Assembly: GCA_964016985.1 (NCBI GenBank)
Contig: OZ024826.1
Location: forward strand, 63,494,910-63,558,909
Source of the DNA: Anodontia alba
Taxonomy: Eukaryota; Mollusca; Bivalvia; Lucinida; Lucinidae
Direction: 5' to 3'
Length of the DNA: 64,000 bases
In this document: piece by piece, positions 47,116 through 56,331 of the stretch
How the letters are laid out: every line of letters begins with the position of its first letter
Numbering within the stretch: the stretch's first letter is position 1
The notes under the pieces: model-generated
Told to the model about the DNA's origin: nothing
What the model saw: only the letters and a program-made list of their open reading frames with translations
Database searches by the model: none
Program-made: the position numbers and the translations under genes

Positions 47116-47711
47116 GCCAATGTTAGGTCTCTGAGACTTAAGAACTGGCTTCCTCTAGAGTCTACTAATATATATAAGGTTGTTAGATCATAACACCTTA
47201 AAGCTATTTTGTGAATCTAGACCATTCTTTCTATTAAATATAGAATTAGAATGTATCTGATTCCTTTGAGTTTCCTGAGTCTTAACCAGAAGTGGTGAGA
47301 TATTATTGGTGTTAGAATTAGGAGAGCACCTCCCTCCTATTCTGCAAATTCTAGCACATTATCTATAGGTTAATGTATTATGAAGTTAAAATGAAGTTTT
47401 TTAAAAGTAAAACATATTTTAACGAGTAATACTTAACCTATAGATAATCAATTATCTCCCTCCGCCCACCCTCGCTTATCTCTCCTAATTGTGTCTATTG
47501 TTTTACACATAAAAGAAACTGACACGTGGTCAATTGAGCGGGAAGAGTTACGTCACACAGGTAACTGCCTAAGGGACCTTCTGGTTTAAGACTTTAATTA
47601 ACGACTGAAAGGTCGTTTTTTCTGTGGAAGGTGTGAAAACAGAATAGAATAGCACATTATCTATAGGTTAAGTATTACTCGTTAAAATATGTTTTACTTT
47701 TAAAAAACTTC
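43920..47711. repeat. ~1.89-kb direct tandem duplication of the DIRS 3' module
   Basis: 43920-45810 and 45811-47711 are almost identical, with an offset of about 1890 bp for most landmarks. Each copy contains AT-rich sequence, an internal complementary region and a complete right terminal repeat. The first copy ends with the right tip '...aaaaaacttcat' fused directly to 'atttcaggaattacc'. Differences are few: a G run of 13 (45204-45216) versus 27 (47090-47116), a T-run length, and scattered point changes. The paired 62- and 66-residue ORFs (44201/46091, 44471/46361) are simply duplicated. Confidence 0.93.
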
Positions 47712-48560
47712 ATTTTCCCAATATATCTATATAGAAAACTTTAATAATCTTCTTGTCAGAAACCACTGGACCGATTTCAATATAACCTAGCAGGAATGTT
47801 TCTTTAGTGACCCTCTACCAAGGTTGTTAAAGCTGTCATGATTCATCAAAAAACATGGCCGCTATGTGGGCGGGGCTTATTTTCCCTATATATCTATATA
47901 AGAAACTTAAAAAATCTTTTTGTAAGAAAGAGTTACACCGGATTCAATGTAACTTGACAGGAATGGTGACCTTCTACCAAGATTGTTCAAGCTTTCATGA
48001 TACGTCAAAAAACATGGCCCCCAGAGGGGGCGGGGCTTATTTTCCGTATATATCTGTATAGAAAACTTAGAAATTCTTCTTGTCAAATACCCCTGACCGA
48101 TTTCAATGTTGCTTTGGTGACCCTCTACCAAGAATGTTCAAGCAATCCTGATTTGTCAAAAAAACATGGCTGTTAGGGGGTGGGGCTTATTTTCCCTATA
48201 TATCTAGATAGAAAACTTTGAAAATCTTCTTGTCAGAAACCACTGAACCGATTTCAATTTAACTTGGTTTAAATTGGTAAACAGATTGTTCCTTTGGTGA
48301 CCCTCAACCAAGTTTTTTCAAGGTGTCCTGATTCGTCAAAAAGAAAAAAATGGCTGTTAGGGGGTAGGGCTTTATAGCAATATAAAACACTTTAAAAATC
48401 TTTTTGTCAGAAACCACTGGACCAATTTCAATATAACTTGGCAGAAATGTTCCTTTGGTGACCCTCTTTCAAGATTTAGTTGTCATGATGCGTTAAAAAG
48501 AAAAAAAACATGGCTGCTGTGGGGGGTTGGTGGGGGGTGGGGGTGCAGGGCTATCAAATT
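47712..48560. repeat. ~165-bp core-repeat array, right part (about 5 diverged units)
   Basis: Resumes with 'tttcccaatatatctatata' directly after the DIRS right tip. Units near 47745, 47910, 48074, 48221 and 48391 follow the left array but with more substitutions and indels. Confidence 0.88.
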
Positions 48561-48689
48561 TAGAGCAGTAACCTTGGCTGAAACTTCAACACTAATATAA
48601 GTATGCAAGTCTGTTTGCTCAGGTGAGCGATATAGGACCATCATGGTCCTCTTGTTTATAAATCGCGCAATAAAGAGGGGGCATGCTTA

Positions 48690-48860
48690 TACAATAAGTG
48701 GTTAACCAGTACACTGAACACCCTTCCGCCAGAAACTTGTAACTGCCCATCTTGAAGCAGGGGAAGGAGCGAATGACCGTAGCAAAATACATGTGTTTCA
48801 TGATAAATCGCTACAATCTGTGGGGATCGAATGCCCGATCCGGCCATCGGAGATTATTGT
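48690..48860 (-). mobile_element. SINE fragment, same family as 15802-16107 (minus strand)
   Basis: The reverse complement shows 'ctacggtcattcgctccttc', 'cttcaagatgggcagttaca' and 'tggttaaccactta', the SINE body, with a weak tRNA-like head ('cattcgatcccca'). It sits just after the Helentron-like 3' end. Confidence 0.7.
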
Positions 48861-49234
48861 GTCCACCTCCAAGGCATTATTCGTGTTTTTTTTTTGTTTT
48901 TTTTTCTTTTTTTTCGGGATGATGCTCGTTGATCTCCAGATAAAAGCCTCAAAGATAGCAGAAGCGCTCCTTTAAGTACCTGGGTATAAGGTAAGAAGTA
49001 AACAAACAGAAATACGTTTTTTGTTTTTTTTTTCTTGTTTTATTCATTAATTCTTTTTTTTTTTTTTTTTTTTTTAATCTCTAGGTCGAAATATTTCTGT
49101 ATTTATTCAGCGGCAAATCAGCCGAATGATGCATAAGCAAAAGAAAGGTTCCGGTTTCCTCCTCATATAAACTCAGAAAATTCGGAGCTGTCAATCATTC
49201 TGACGTCACTAATCTTTCATTGCGAGCTTGCCAG

Positions 49235-49415
49235 GATAAACTTTTGCCCACCGCGGAGTTCTACAGGTAAGTGGGTGGTTTTGCGGAGACGCGGTGGGCA
49301 AAAAATCCGTCGCGGAGGGAATTGGAATGGGGTATCGGGAGGATCCGTGGTGGGCTAAAAAATCCACCCCACCGGTTCGGGGGGATTTTGAAAAACCACT
49401 CTAGCTGTACTGTAC
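49235..49415 (-). repeat. 'acagtacagctcgagtggtt' repeat, copy 2
   Basis: Inverted relative of 33722-33900. 'tgcccaccgcggagttctac' and 'gacgcggtgggca' form an inverted pair, and the end reads 'ttttgaaaaaccactctag' then 'ctgtactgt'. Confidence 0.65.
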
Positions 49416-49429
49416 ATGTATAAAATTAT

Positions 49430-51110
49430 GTAATTTTTAAATGTCTTCTTCTCTGAAACTGCTTGGGCAGTTTTCACCAGATTTCACGAGGGGCCTACTG
49501 TTAAAAGGGTATTGCCAATTTGTTCAAATGGTTTCGCGCCATTGAACAAGATGGCCATTATGTCCATATATGGCGAAAACTTTTAAAAATCTTCTTCTCC
49601 AGAACCAAGAAAGCTTTGGGACTGAATCTTGGTATATAGCATCGCTGTCTCAAGCTCTACCAAGTTTGTTCAAATGAAGATCGTAGGTTGACCTTTGATC
49701 TTTTTATGGAAAGGTCAGATTTGCATTGCTATTGATTTGTAGGGGGGAAAAGTTGAAAATAATTTTTTAGCTCGCCTGGACGAAGTCCAGGAAGAGCTAT
49801 AGCAATACCCCCGGCGTCGGTGTCAGCGTCCACATTTAAGTTAAAGTTTTTTAAGAGCTTATATTTTCCAGACCATTTGATAGATTTGGTTCATATTTGG
49901 TATGATGATAGATATAGTTCCAAAGTTTTTTTCAGCAATACCCCAGCCCATTACCTCAAGGTCAGGTCAAGGACTTAGAAATTTTTAATGTTAAAGATTT
50001 TTAAGAGCTCATATTTCGCAACTATATGATGGATTTTGTTCATATTTGGTATGATGATAGATGCAGTTCCAAAGTTTTATTCAGCAATACCCTGCCCATG
50101 CCTATGAGCTCAAGGTCAAGGTCACAGACTTAAAATGTTTTATATTAAAGTTTTTTAAGAGCTCATATTTTCCAAACCATACGATGGATTTTGTTCATAT
50201 TTGACATGATGATAGATACAGGTCTAAAGTTTTATTCAGCAGTACTCAGTGCCCTTGCGCATGGCCTCAAGGTCAAAGTTAAGAACTTAGACATTTTATA
50301 TTAAAGTGTTTTAAGAGCTCATATTTTCCAAACCATATGATAGATTTGGTTCATATTTGGAATGATAATAGATACAGGTCCAAAGTTTTATTCTTCATCA
50401 CTCCCACCCATGCCTATGACCTCAATGTCAAGGTCACAGACTTAGAAATTTTATTATTGATCCCTGATAATGTCAAATTCAATACAACAAATGACCAAAT
50501 CATAGCACAAGAAATCCTGTCAAGAGCTAAAATGCCATAACATTTCCTCTTACCGTAATGATTCTAAATATTGGGACAGATAGGCCTAAGCAAACAGTGC
50601 AGACCCAGATCAGACTGGTCCTAAAGAGCACCCTGACACTCCAGTATCACACAAATTCCAGGCGAGCTATGCTGTCTGCTGACAGCTCTTGTTTCAATAT
50701 GTATTTAATAGCTGAAACTTACAATGTATTATTTAAGTAGTAAAACTTTTTAGTTAGGATCAAAATTTTGGGCCTTCTTTCGAAGGGATGTTGACAATTT
50801 ATTCAAATGGTTCTTCACCATTGAGCAAGATGGCTGCCATGCCCATATATACATGTAGTAAAAATACTTAAAATCTTCTTCTACTGTACTAAGAAAGCTT
50901 TGAGGTTGAATCTTGGTATACAGCATCGGGGACTAAAGATCTACCAAGTTTGTTAAAATGATGTGACAAGGATGACCTTTGACCTTTTTATGGTATGGTC
51001 AAATTTGTGTCCCAGTTGCTGTGGCAATACTGGAAAAATGTTGTATGGCATTTGCAAATATTCAATAGCTGCTTTTATCAGGTGAGGGAATTGTGGCCCA
51101 TGAGCCTCTT
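49430..51110 (+). mobile_element. Helentron-like element fragment carrying a nested second element
   Basis: The body shares 'ttgttcaaatggt', 'gaacaagatggccat' and 'accaagaaagctttg' with 50800-51000 and 51540-51700. The 3' end has 'caggtgagggaattgtggcc', 'catgagcctctt', the same layout as 48616-48654. The 5' end is not clear. A younger element (49766-50691) is inserted in it. Confidence 0.55.
49766..50691 (+). mobile_element. complete Helentron-like element with four ~155-bp repeats
   Basis: The 5' end 'tttagctcgcctggacgaag' forms a hairpin (CCTGGAC gaa GTCCAGG). The 3' end reads 'ccaggcgagcta', then a hairpin (gctgtc tgct gacagc) and 'tcttg'. The first 12 bases after the T tract are inverted at the 3' side. 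Inside are four units containing 'agctcatattttcc', 'ttggttcatatttggtatga' and 'caaggtcaaggtcacagact', about 155 bp apart. No ORF of note. It inserted between T residues without target duplication. Confidence 0.72.
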
Positions 51111-51799
51111 TTTTGAAAAAGGATGGGGATAAAAACAGCTGAAGTGTCTAAAACACGCTATATGATTGAAGTAGCAAAAGCTCTAAGTTACAATCAAAAT
51201 TATATTTTGCATGGGTTATCTTCTCCTGCCCATGCTGTATACATGTTTAAAAACATGATATTGTTAAACAGCTCTTCAGAAACCACATGGTCAATTTCCA
51301 CCAATTTTGCGGGCCCCAGTAGCCTGGTGGATAAGAGAGCTGACGCTTTATCCATTAGGTTTCTCACCACTGTGGTTCGAGCCTAGCTCGGGTCACATGT
51401 GGGAAAGCCAAGTTCTGCTTACGGATGATCAGGTGGTTTTTCCCCGGGTTCTCCGGTTTTCGCCCATCTTTGAGGAATGATCGGCTCGATATAAGTGAAA
51501 TATTCTTGAAAGGGCTGTAAAACCCAAATAAAAAAAAAAAAAAATACACCAATTTTACGTCCTACTGTTGAAATGGGATTGAGAGTTTGTTCAAATGGTC
51601 ATGCTACATGGGCATGACTGTCATGCCTATATATGGTAAAAAATAATAATATAAAACACTTCTTCAAAACCAAGAACTGCTCAAATCATGATCCTTTCAT
51701 TAGTTGCAATGATAGGATTGGAAAAGTGTCACATATCATCTGCATATCTGCAGTGGCTATTTCATTCAGGTGAGCGAGCCATGGCCGGTGGGCCTCTTG
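51111..51799 (+). mobile_element. Helentron-like element fragment
   Basis: Ends with 'caggtgagcgagccatggcc', 'ggtgggcctcttg', a hairpin-bearing 3' terminus like 48616-48654. The interior resembles 50750-51000 ('gcacatggt..tttccacca', 'ttgttcaaatggtc'). It carries the SINE at 51309-51546. The 5' terminus is not defined. Confidence 0.55.
51309..51546 (+). mobile_element. tRNA-derived SINE with poly-A tail and 10-bp target duplication
   Basis: The tRNA-like head holds 'agcctggtggataagaga' (A box region) and 'gtggttcgagcc' (B box). The body has 'cccgggttctccggttttc' and 'gggctgtaaaaccc', then a 15-base A tail. The flanking duplication is caccaatttt (51299-51308 and 51547-51556). It is a different SINE family from 15802-16107. 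Confidence 0.9.
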
Positions 51800-53050
51800 T
51801 TGATATGTGCATTCCAGGTATGAGAAAGCTATGCGTGTACATTTGTATGTCCTTTCTAAATTTGTATAAAGGTTATTATTAAAATGTGAAAATTAGTATA
51901 ATTCAGTGAATGTTTACTGTCGTGTCAAAGGTTGGACGAGTTCATCCCAAATCCATTTTTATTTCGGTAAGCATGACTAAAAATAACATCTCGAGCATTT
52001 TCGGACTTATCCGTGAAGCGTTTGGCGATAGCACCACGAAACTAGCAAATATATACACAATACTCTGTAATTGCAGTGGATACATCACTGCAGCATAACT
52101 ATCTTGACTAGAGTAAGTTGTCCGGAATAAACTGCGCATTTTTTTTTTTTTACATTTTACTTTGGAATTTTTATATCAATTGTGGCTTAAAATTATTTAT
52201 TTTTTATTGTTTTTTGTTTTCATACCAAAAAAAAAAACACACAAAAAAAAACAGGCTAAATTGGCATTATTGTATCTGCTGTTCATACACCATTAGAAAG
52301 GACCCATGCTAATCGACACTTACCTGAGTCTGAGCAAACAGTGTGGACCCAGAGCAGAACACGGAGTGGTACGCATCCTTACTGAATGTCTGTCATCTGC
52401 CAATTTTAGATAAATATACAGGTATTGAACGATCTTGTTAAGTTTTTTAGGCAAGTATGGTAAGGTGTCAGAATGTTTAGAGTAAACATGGTATTTTTTT
52501 CTCTCTTCTTTATTTTATTTTTTTGGCAATAAACAACAAGATATTACGTCGTTATCTCAATACTTTATCATCATTCAGTCTGATCAGGACCTTTGTCCGC
52601 TTACAAAATTAATGGATACTATAGAATATATGTATGGACAGGAACAATCCAGAGAGATCCAGATGAGACTGTACGTATGCACAGGATCTTGACATTCATT
52701 ATTCGAATGCAGTAAGAGCTCATCATTACACGTGTTAAAAGACGTTTTTGTAATAACGTTTAGCATGTTGGGTAAACATTTCAGCAGACAACTTTTTGAA
52801 ATATTTTCCTTATTTTTCCCCAGAAAATATAATTCGACATTTCATGCAAACTGTCTCCTTGATTGAATCCTATTTTCTGGGGGGAAAATATAAGAAAAAT
52901 CACGGCAATTTGTCGACTGCTGAATCTGCCCATAGCATGGTTAGTGTTAAAACAGCATAAGAATTTTCACATCACTGTGATTTAGATGCAAAAAGAAAGG
53001 AAAAATAAAATAATAATAATAATAAAAGAAACATGCACAGAGATAAAATG
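51800..53050. other. unassigned intronic sequence
   Basis: Motif 'gcaaacagtgtggacccaga' at about 52336. The segment 52770-52940 is a diverged third relative of the duplicated blocks ('atttcatgcaaactgtctcc'). No gene. Confidence 0.6.
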
Positions 53051-53077
53051 TTATTATGAGTGAAAAAAAGATTGTTA

Positions 53078-53152
53078 CAGGGATCGAACCTCCAACCGTC
53101 GATTTAGTTTTTGACTTTATGGACAACGGATGTACTGTTTGAGCTATGGTCA
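53078..53152 (-). other. tRNA-like relic (probable SINE head)
   Basis: The reverse complement reads 'gaccatagctcaaacagtac' (A-box-like), then 'ggaggttcgatccctgt' (B box). Arms do not pair cleanly and it is not a convincing tRNA gene. Confidence 0.4.
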
Positions 53153-54178
53153 AATACACTTGCAAGAAATCACTATTAATGTATAACTTATTCAATCAAA
53201 CGGAGTTGGTGAACTGGAAAGTACCGAGTGGCATGATTTTTACCCGTAACAACCTGCTTCACCTTGACCCTGGATTATTTCAATATTAAAAGTACATTGA
53301 CACGACAGTAAACATTCGTCAAGTAATATATTGTGATATGTAACATATCGTGAGGTCAATGTATCATTGCAGCCCTAATCGCGGAGATTAGTACTTCAAG
53401 CATACAGATATAATAATGTTCTGCTAGCAGCACAGGACAGTTTCCTGATTAGGGTATGTACTTTGAAAAACAAATGACCTACTCTTGACTCTGATTGCAT
53501 GATTGGGTGCAACTTGCTGACTCTTAAAGACAGATGTAGAGTCATTTTTCACCATTTGGTTTTTTACTCTGGATTCATGTTAGAAATAACGCTAGTCAAT
53601 ACATGCATCAAAGCATTTTTTTTTTTTTTTTTTGTTTTGTTTTGGACCTGAAGGTATGCACAGGGGACAGTGTTCAGTGGTGCGGTTTTTATGCATATTT
53701 TGGACACAGATTATGTCAAAAACACCAAAATGCTCATTTCTGAGGACCCTGAGCTGTGATAGCAAAATGTGAAAAGGGCCTGACAAATCAAAATTTGATC
53801 TACTTGGCATAGTACTTGCCCAGTGTATTTCGGTATATAACCTATACAGTTTTCTGGGCAGGCAAGAAAATATTTTACTTGCCCAGCAAAAAATTTAAAC
53901 TGTCCTGGACTGCCGGTCAATGGATTTGTCAGACCCTGCGGTGAAGATCTGCATTTGATTTTAGAGTGCATAAATTTAACTATCAGCTCCCATGCACTTT
54001 GGGCATTCTTAGACTTCAGCACTGCTTGCATCCCCCACCACAGGTCACCTCCCACAAAGTAGGTCACAGTGACCTACTTTGCAACAACTGACCACTTGCA
54101 TATGAAGGCTGGTCAGATTTTCTATGTGAGGAAAAGTGTATATTGTGTTTTGATGTAGCTGACATCATTTATTCTTAG
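53153..54178 (+). other. 3' part of intron 1
   Basis: Mostly unique-looking sequence without a recognised repeat, leading to the acceptor 'ttattcttAG'. A T run lies at 53617-53633. Confidence 0.55.
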
Positions 54179-54334
54179 GTGGACCATATGGTTTATTTGC
54201 TGGACGTGATGCTTCCCGAGCTCTGGCCACTTTCTCCATGTCAGAAGATGCTTTCCGTAACGAGTATGATGATCTCACAGATCTCTCAAGTATGCAGATG
54301 GAAAGTGTTAGAGAATGGGAAATGCAGTTTACAG
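54179..54334 (+). CDS. PGRMC: PGRMC1/2-family protein, exon 2
   Basis: Completes codon 106 and encodes residues 107-157 plus one base: [20 protein letters not shown], then [20 protein letters not shown] and [11 protein letters not shown]. This is the centre of the cytochrome-b5-like MAPR domain. The tyrosine in GPYG corresponds to the heme-ligating tyrosine (Tyr113 of human PGRMC1; established knowledge, correspondence inferred from the motif), and GRDASRxLAT is strictly typical of the family. Acceptor 'ttcttAG' precedes it and donor ACAG|GTTTGA follows, phase 1. The final ~35-40 residues (a third exon with the usual VGxLL-PGE acidic tail) are not seen before 64000. The exon is intact, with no stop. 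Confidence 0.93.
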
Positions 54335-54363
54335 GTTTGATAAAAGGATTCAGTGCATACACT

Positions 54364-54589
54364 GAGGGTCTGGATGGGGGTTACCAAAAATCGCTAATCG
54401 TTAGAATTTTAGCCCATTAATCAGTAATCAATTAAGCTATTTTCACAAAAATCAGTATATTTTTGGATTTTTTCGGCTTAATGGTTAAATTCTACGTCAC
54501 AAAAAACAGTAGTCACTAAAATTTTAGACAAAAAATCAGTAGTCAGTAACGCCATTAATCCATAGTCATTAAACCCCATCCAGACCCTC
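54364..54589 (+). mobile_element. MITE, copy 2, with 6-bp target duplication
   Basis: Perfect 16-bp ends, 'gagggtctggatgggg' and its reverse complement. A 6-bp duplication tacact flanks it (54358-54363, 54590-54595). It is 226 bp with no ORF, and the interior has repeated 'aaaaatcagta' phrases. It is the same family as 8410-8708. It begins 29 bp after the exon 2 splice donor. Confidence 0.93.
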
Positions 54590-54616
54590 TACACTCTCCA
54601 TAGCTGTAGATAGCAC

Positions 54617-55192
54617 TTTTTAGCTCCCCTGAGCCAGAGGCTCCGGGGAGTTTATAGGATGGTAGGCCTCCATCCTCAGTTGTCTGTCATCTGTCGTCTG
54701 TCAACATTTTCAAAGGACTTCTCTGAAACAGCCAGACAATTTCAATTAAATTTCATATGCAGCCTCCAGGCAGTGGGGGAATGAAAGTGTGTTCAAATGG
54801 TCTAGGTCACATGACTAAGATGGCCACCATGCCCAAATATGGTAAAAACCTAAAAAAAATCTTCTTCAGAACTATTGATCCAATTGCCTTGAAACTTTGT
54901 ATGTAGTATCAGGTGACTGAGTACTACCAAGCTTTCTCAAATGATGACTGTTAACCTTGACCTATTTTACAGCAAGGTCAAATTTGGTCTCTGAGGGTTT
55001 TGAATGGGAAAAAGGTGAAACAATGCATTTTTTGAAAACTATTGTGGTCTTATGACATAAGAGTGGTACCATATGAATGTCTATGAATGCTAAGGGTCAA
55101 GATCATTTCGCGACCTTGGCCAGAGGTCACTTGGACTGCAGGTCTTACGACAGTTCAAAGGACATTTTCTCCAAAAGGCTGGGCTAATTTTA
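54617..55192 (+). mobile_element. Helentron-like element, 5' part
   Basis: The 5' end 'ttttagctcccctgagccag' folds as a long palindrome (CTCCCCTGAGCC aga GGCTC CGGGGAG). The body repeats 'gttcaaatggtctaggtcac' and 'gactaagatggccaccatgc'. It is cut by the next element at about 55193. Confidence 0.6.
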
Positions 55193-55586
55193 ATTAGCTC
55201 GCCTGTATGAAAGTACAGGAAGAGCTTTTGCACTACCCCCGGCGCCCACGTTAAAGTGTTAACGTCAAAGTTTTTTAGGCCTTATATTTTCTAAAAAAAT
55301 TACCTTTAAACAGTCACCTGTGTGACGTAATTCCTCCCGCTCAAATGATCACGTGTCAGTTTCTTTTCTGTGGACAGTGAAAAAGTTCAAGGATTATCTA
55401 CCTCTGATAGGAATTCGTATTTATTCCTTTTTTACACAGTTAAATTTCTTAATCCTTACTTTTCTCTTGTTCTATATTCACTCCTTCTACTAAACATGTA
55501 ATTCTTGTGAAATTATCAATTTTTGATTTCTTGCTTTCTTAGCGTTTATTTTCTGTGTCTTGAGTTTCCGCGTCATTTGATGCATT

Positions 55587-56186
55587 TTGCCCACAGCAAC
55601 TGGTCATTTGAAGGCCAAATGGGATAATCACCCTTCTTGTTTATCTTGTACTGCTTGTCTACATATTTCTCCTTGTTCTATTTGCAGTATTTGGACTAAA
55701 AAAGTGAATCTTGCCGAGAAGAGAGGACTCTACGCTACTCGCAAATCCGTGATGACACAGAAAAGAAGACAGAAGAAATCTAAGAAGACTAAAAAATCCC
55801 AGTCAGACTTGTCTGACAATGGGTCTATTGATGGGAGCACTGCCCCACTTAGCTATACTGCTCGGGGCAGGACCCATCAAGGTGGCAGCCTGGGGGACCT
55901 AGAGTCTGACCGGGCATTGTCCACCAGTCACCAGTCATCCAGTCACCGGTCAGCCAGTCACTGGTCAACCAGTCACCGGGCAACAAATCACCGGTCAGCC
56001 AGTCACCGGTCATCCAGTCACCGGTCATGCAGTCACCGGTCCTCCCATCACCGGTCAGCCAGTCACCGGTCAGCCAGTCACCAGTCAACCAGTCACCAGG
56101 CACCGGTCAACCAGGCACTAGTCACCAGTCAACCAGTCACCAGGCACTGGTCAACCAGGCACCAGTCACCAGTCATTCGCATATGA
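55587..56186 (+). pseudogene. DIRS gag-like ORF 1 with 5-residue repeats
   Basis: A 199-codon frame. The N-terminus has a cysteine-rich stretch (CLSCTACLHISPCSICSIWT), then a lysine-rich segment (KRRQKKSKKTKKSQ) and a C-terminal array of pentapeptides (SHRSA/SHQSS) encoded by a 15-bp minisatellite, 'ccagtcaccggtcag', at 55918-56180. DIRS ORF 1 is thought to be the nucleocapsid-like protein (family knowledge). After its stop at 56184-56186 the following gag/pol linker is in another frame, so the C-terminus is probably truncated. The minus-strand ORF with repeated GDWLT is only the complement of the minisatellite. Confidence 0.75.
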
Positions 56187-56331
56187 CTTTCAGACTCAGT
56201 TTATTCCTGGTTATTCACCAGTCAGTGTGCCTCTACAAACTTACGCTCCTTCTATAAGCAGCCATGTATCTCATTAGCCATGTACCCATAGACTACCAAA
56301 CATACATATTCCTGGATATGAACACTCTGAA

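Larger units (their letters stand above)
39642..47711 (+). mobile_element. non-autonomous DIRS-like retrotransposon with duplicated 3' module
   Basis: It lies inside the core-repeat array ('gggcttatttt' left, 'tttccc' right). Inverted terminal repeats share about 165 bp from 'ttaacctatagataatgtgc' to 'gtgtcagtttctttt'. The outer tips are unique to each end. Internal complementary regions at 45450-45545 and 47353-47449 consist of the reverse complement of the left tip joined to that of the right tip, the diagnostic DIRS arrangement. A gag remnant with 'ccagtcacc' repeats (to 40590) matches the coding DIRS element at 55303-63797. Reverse transcriptase and recombinase are absent and replaced by about 3.3 kb of AT-rich sequence with hairpin units (40631-41461). 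Confidence 0.88.
36202..48654 (+). mobile_element. Helentron/pearl-like element with internal tandem array, split by a DIRS element
   Basis: The 5' end 'tttttagctcacctgagct' forms a hairpin (GAGCT gaa AGCTC). The 3' end has the inverted 'gctcaggtgagc', then a hairpin (ggaccatcatggtcc) and 'tcttg'. Between them lie a ~75-80 bp repeat region, about 20 units of a ~165 bp core repeat, and the inserted DIRS element at 39642-47711. Matching subterminal inverted repeats, a 3' hairpin, T-rich borders and no target duplication fit Helentron-type non-autonomous elements, and the core-repeat array fits the bivalve 'pearl' description (established families, assignment inferred). Confidence 0.7.
7428..54178 (+). 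other. intron 1 of the PGRMC gene (46.75 kb)
   Basis: It begins with GTAGAA at 7428 and ends with 'ttattcttAG' at 54177-54178. Splicing these borders restores codon 106 as glycine (g + gt) and joins GKRFYGPG to [13 protein letters not shown], the unbroken family motif. Almost all of it is transposon-derived: two LINE loci, a mariner, hAT-like and CAGGGTTCTC elements, SINEs, Helentron/pearl-like repeats and a DIRS element. I saw no other host exon inside it. Confidence 0.88.

Noticed and set aside
55849..56103. Minus-strand ORF with repeated 'TGDWL'
   Set aside because: It is the antisense of the gag minisatellite.
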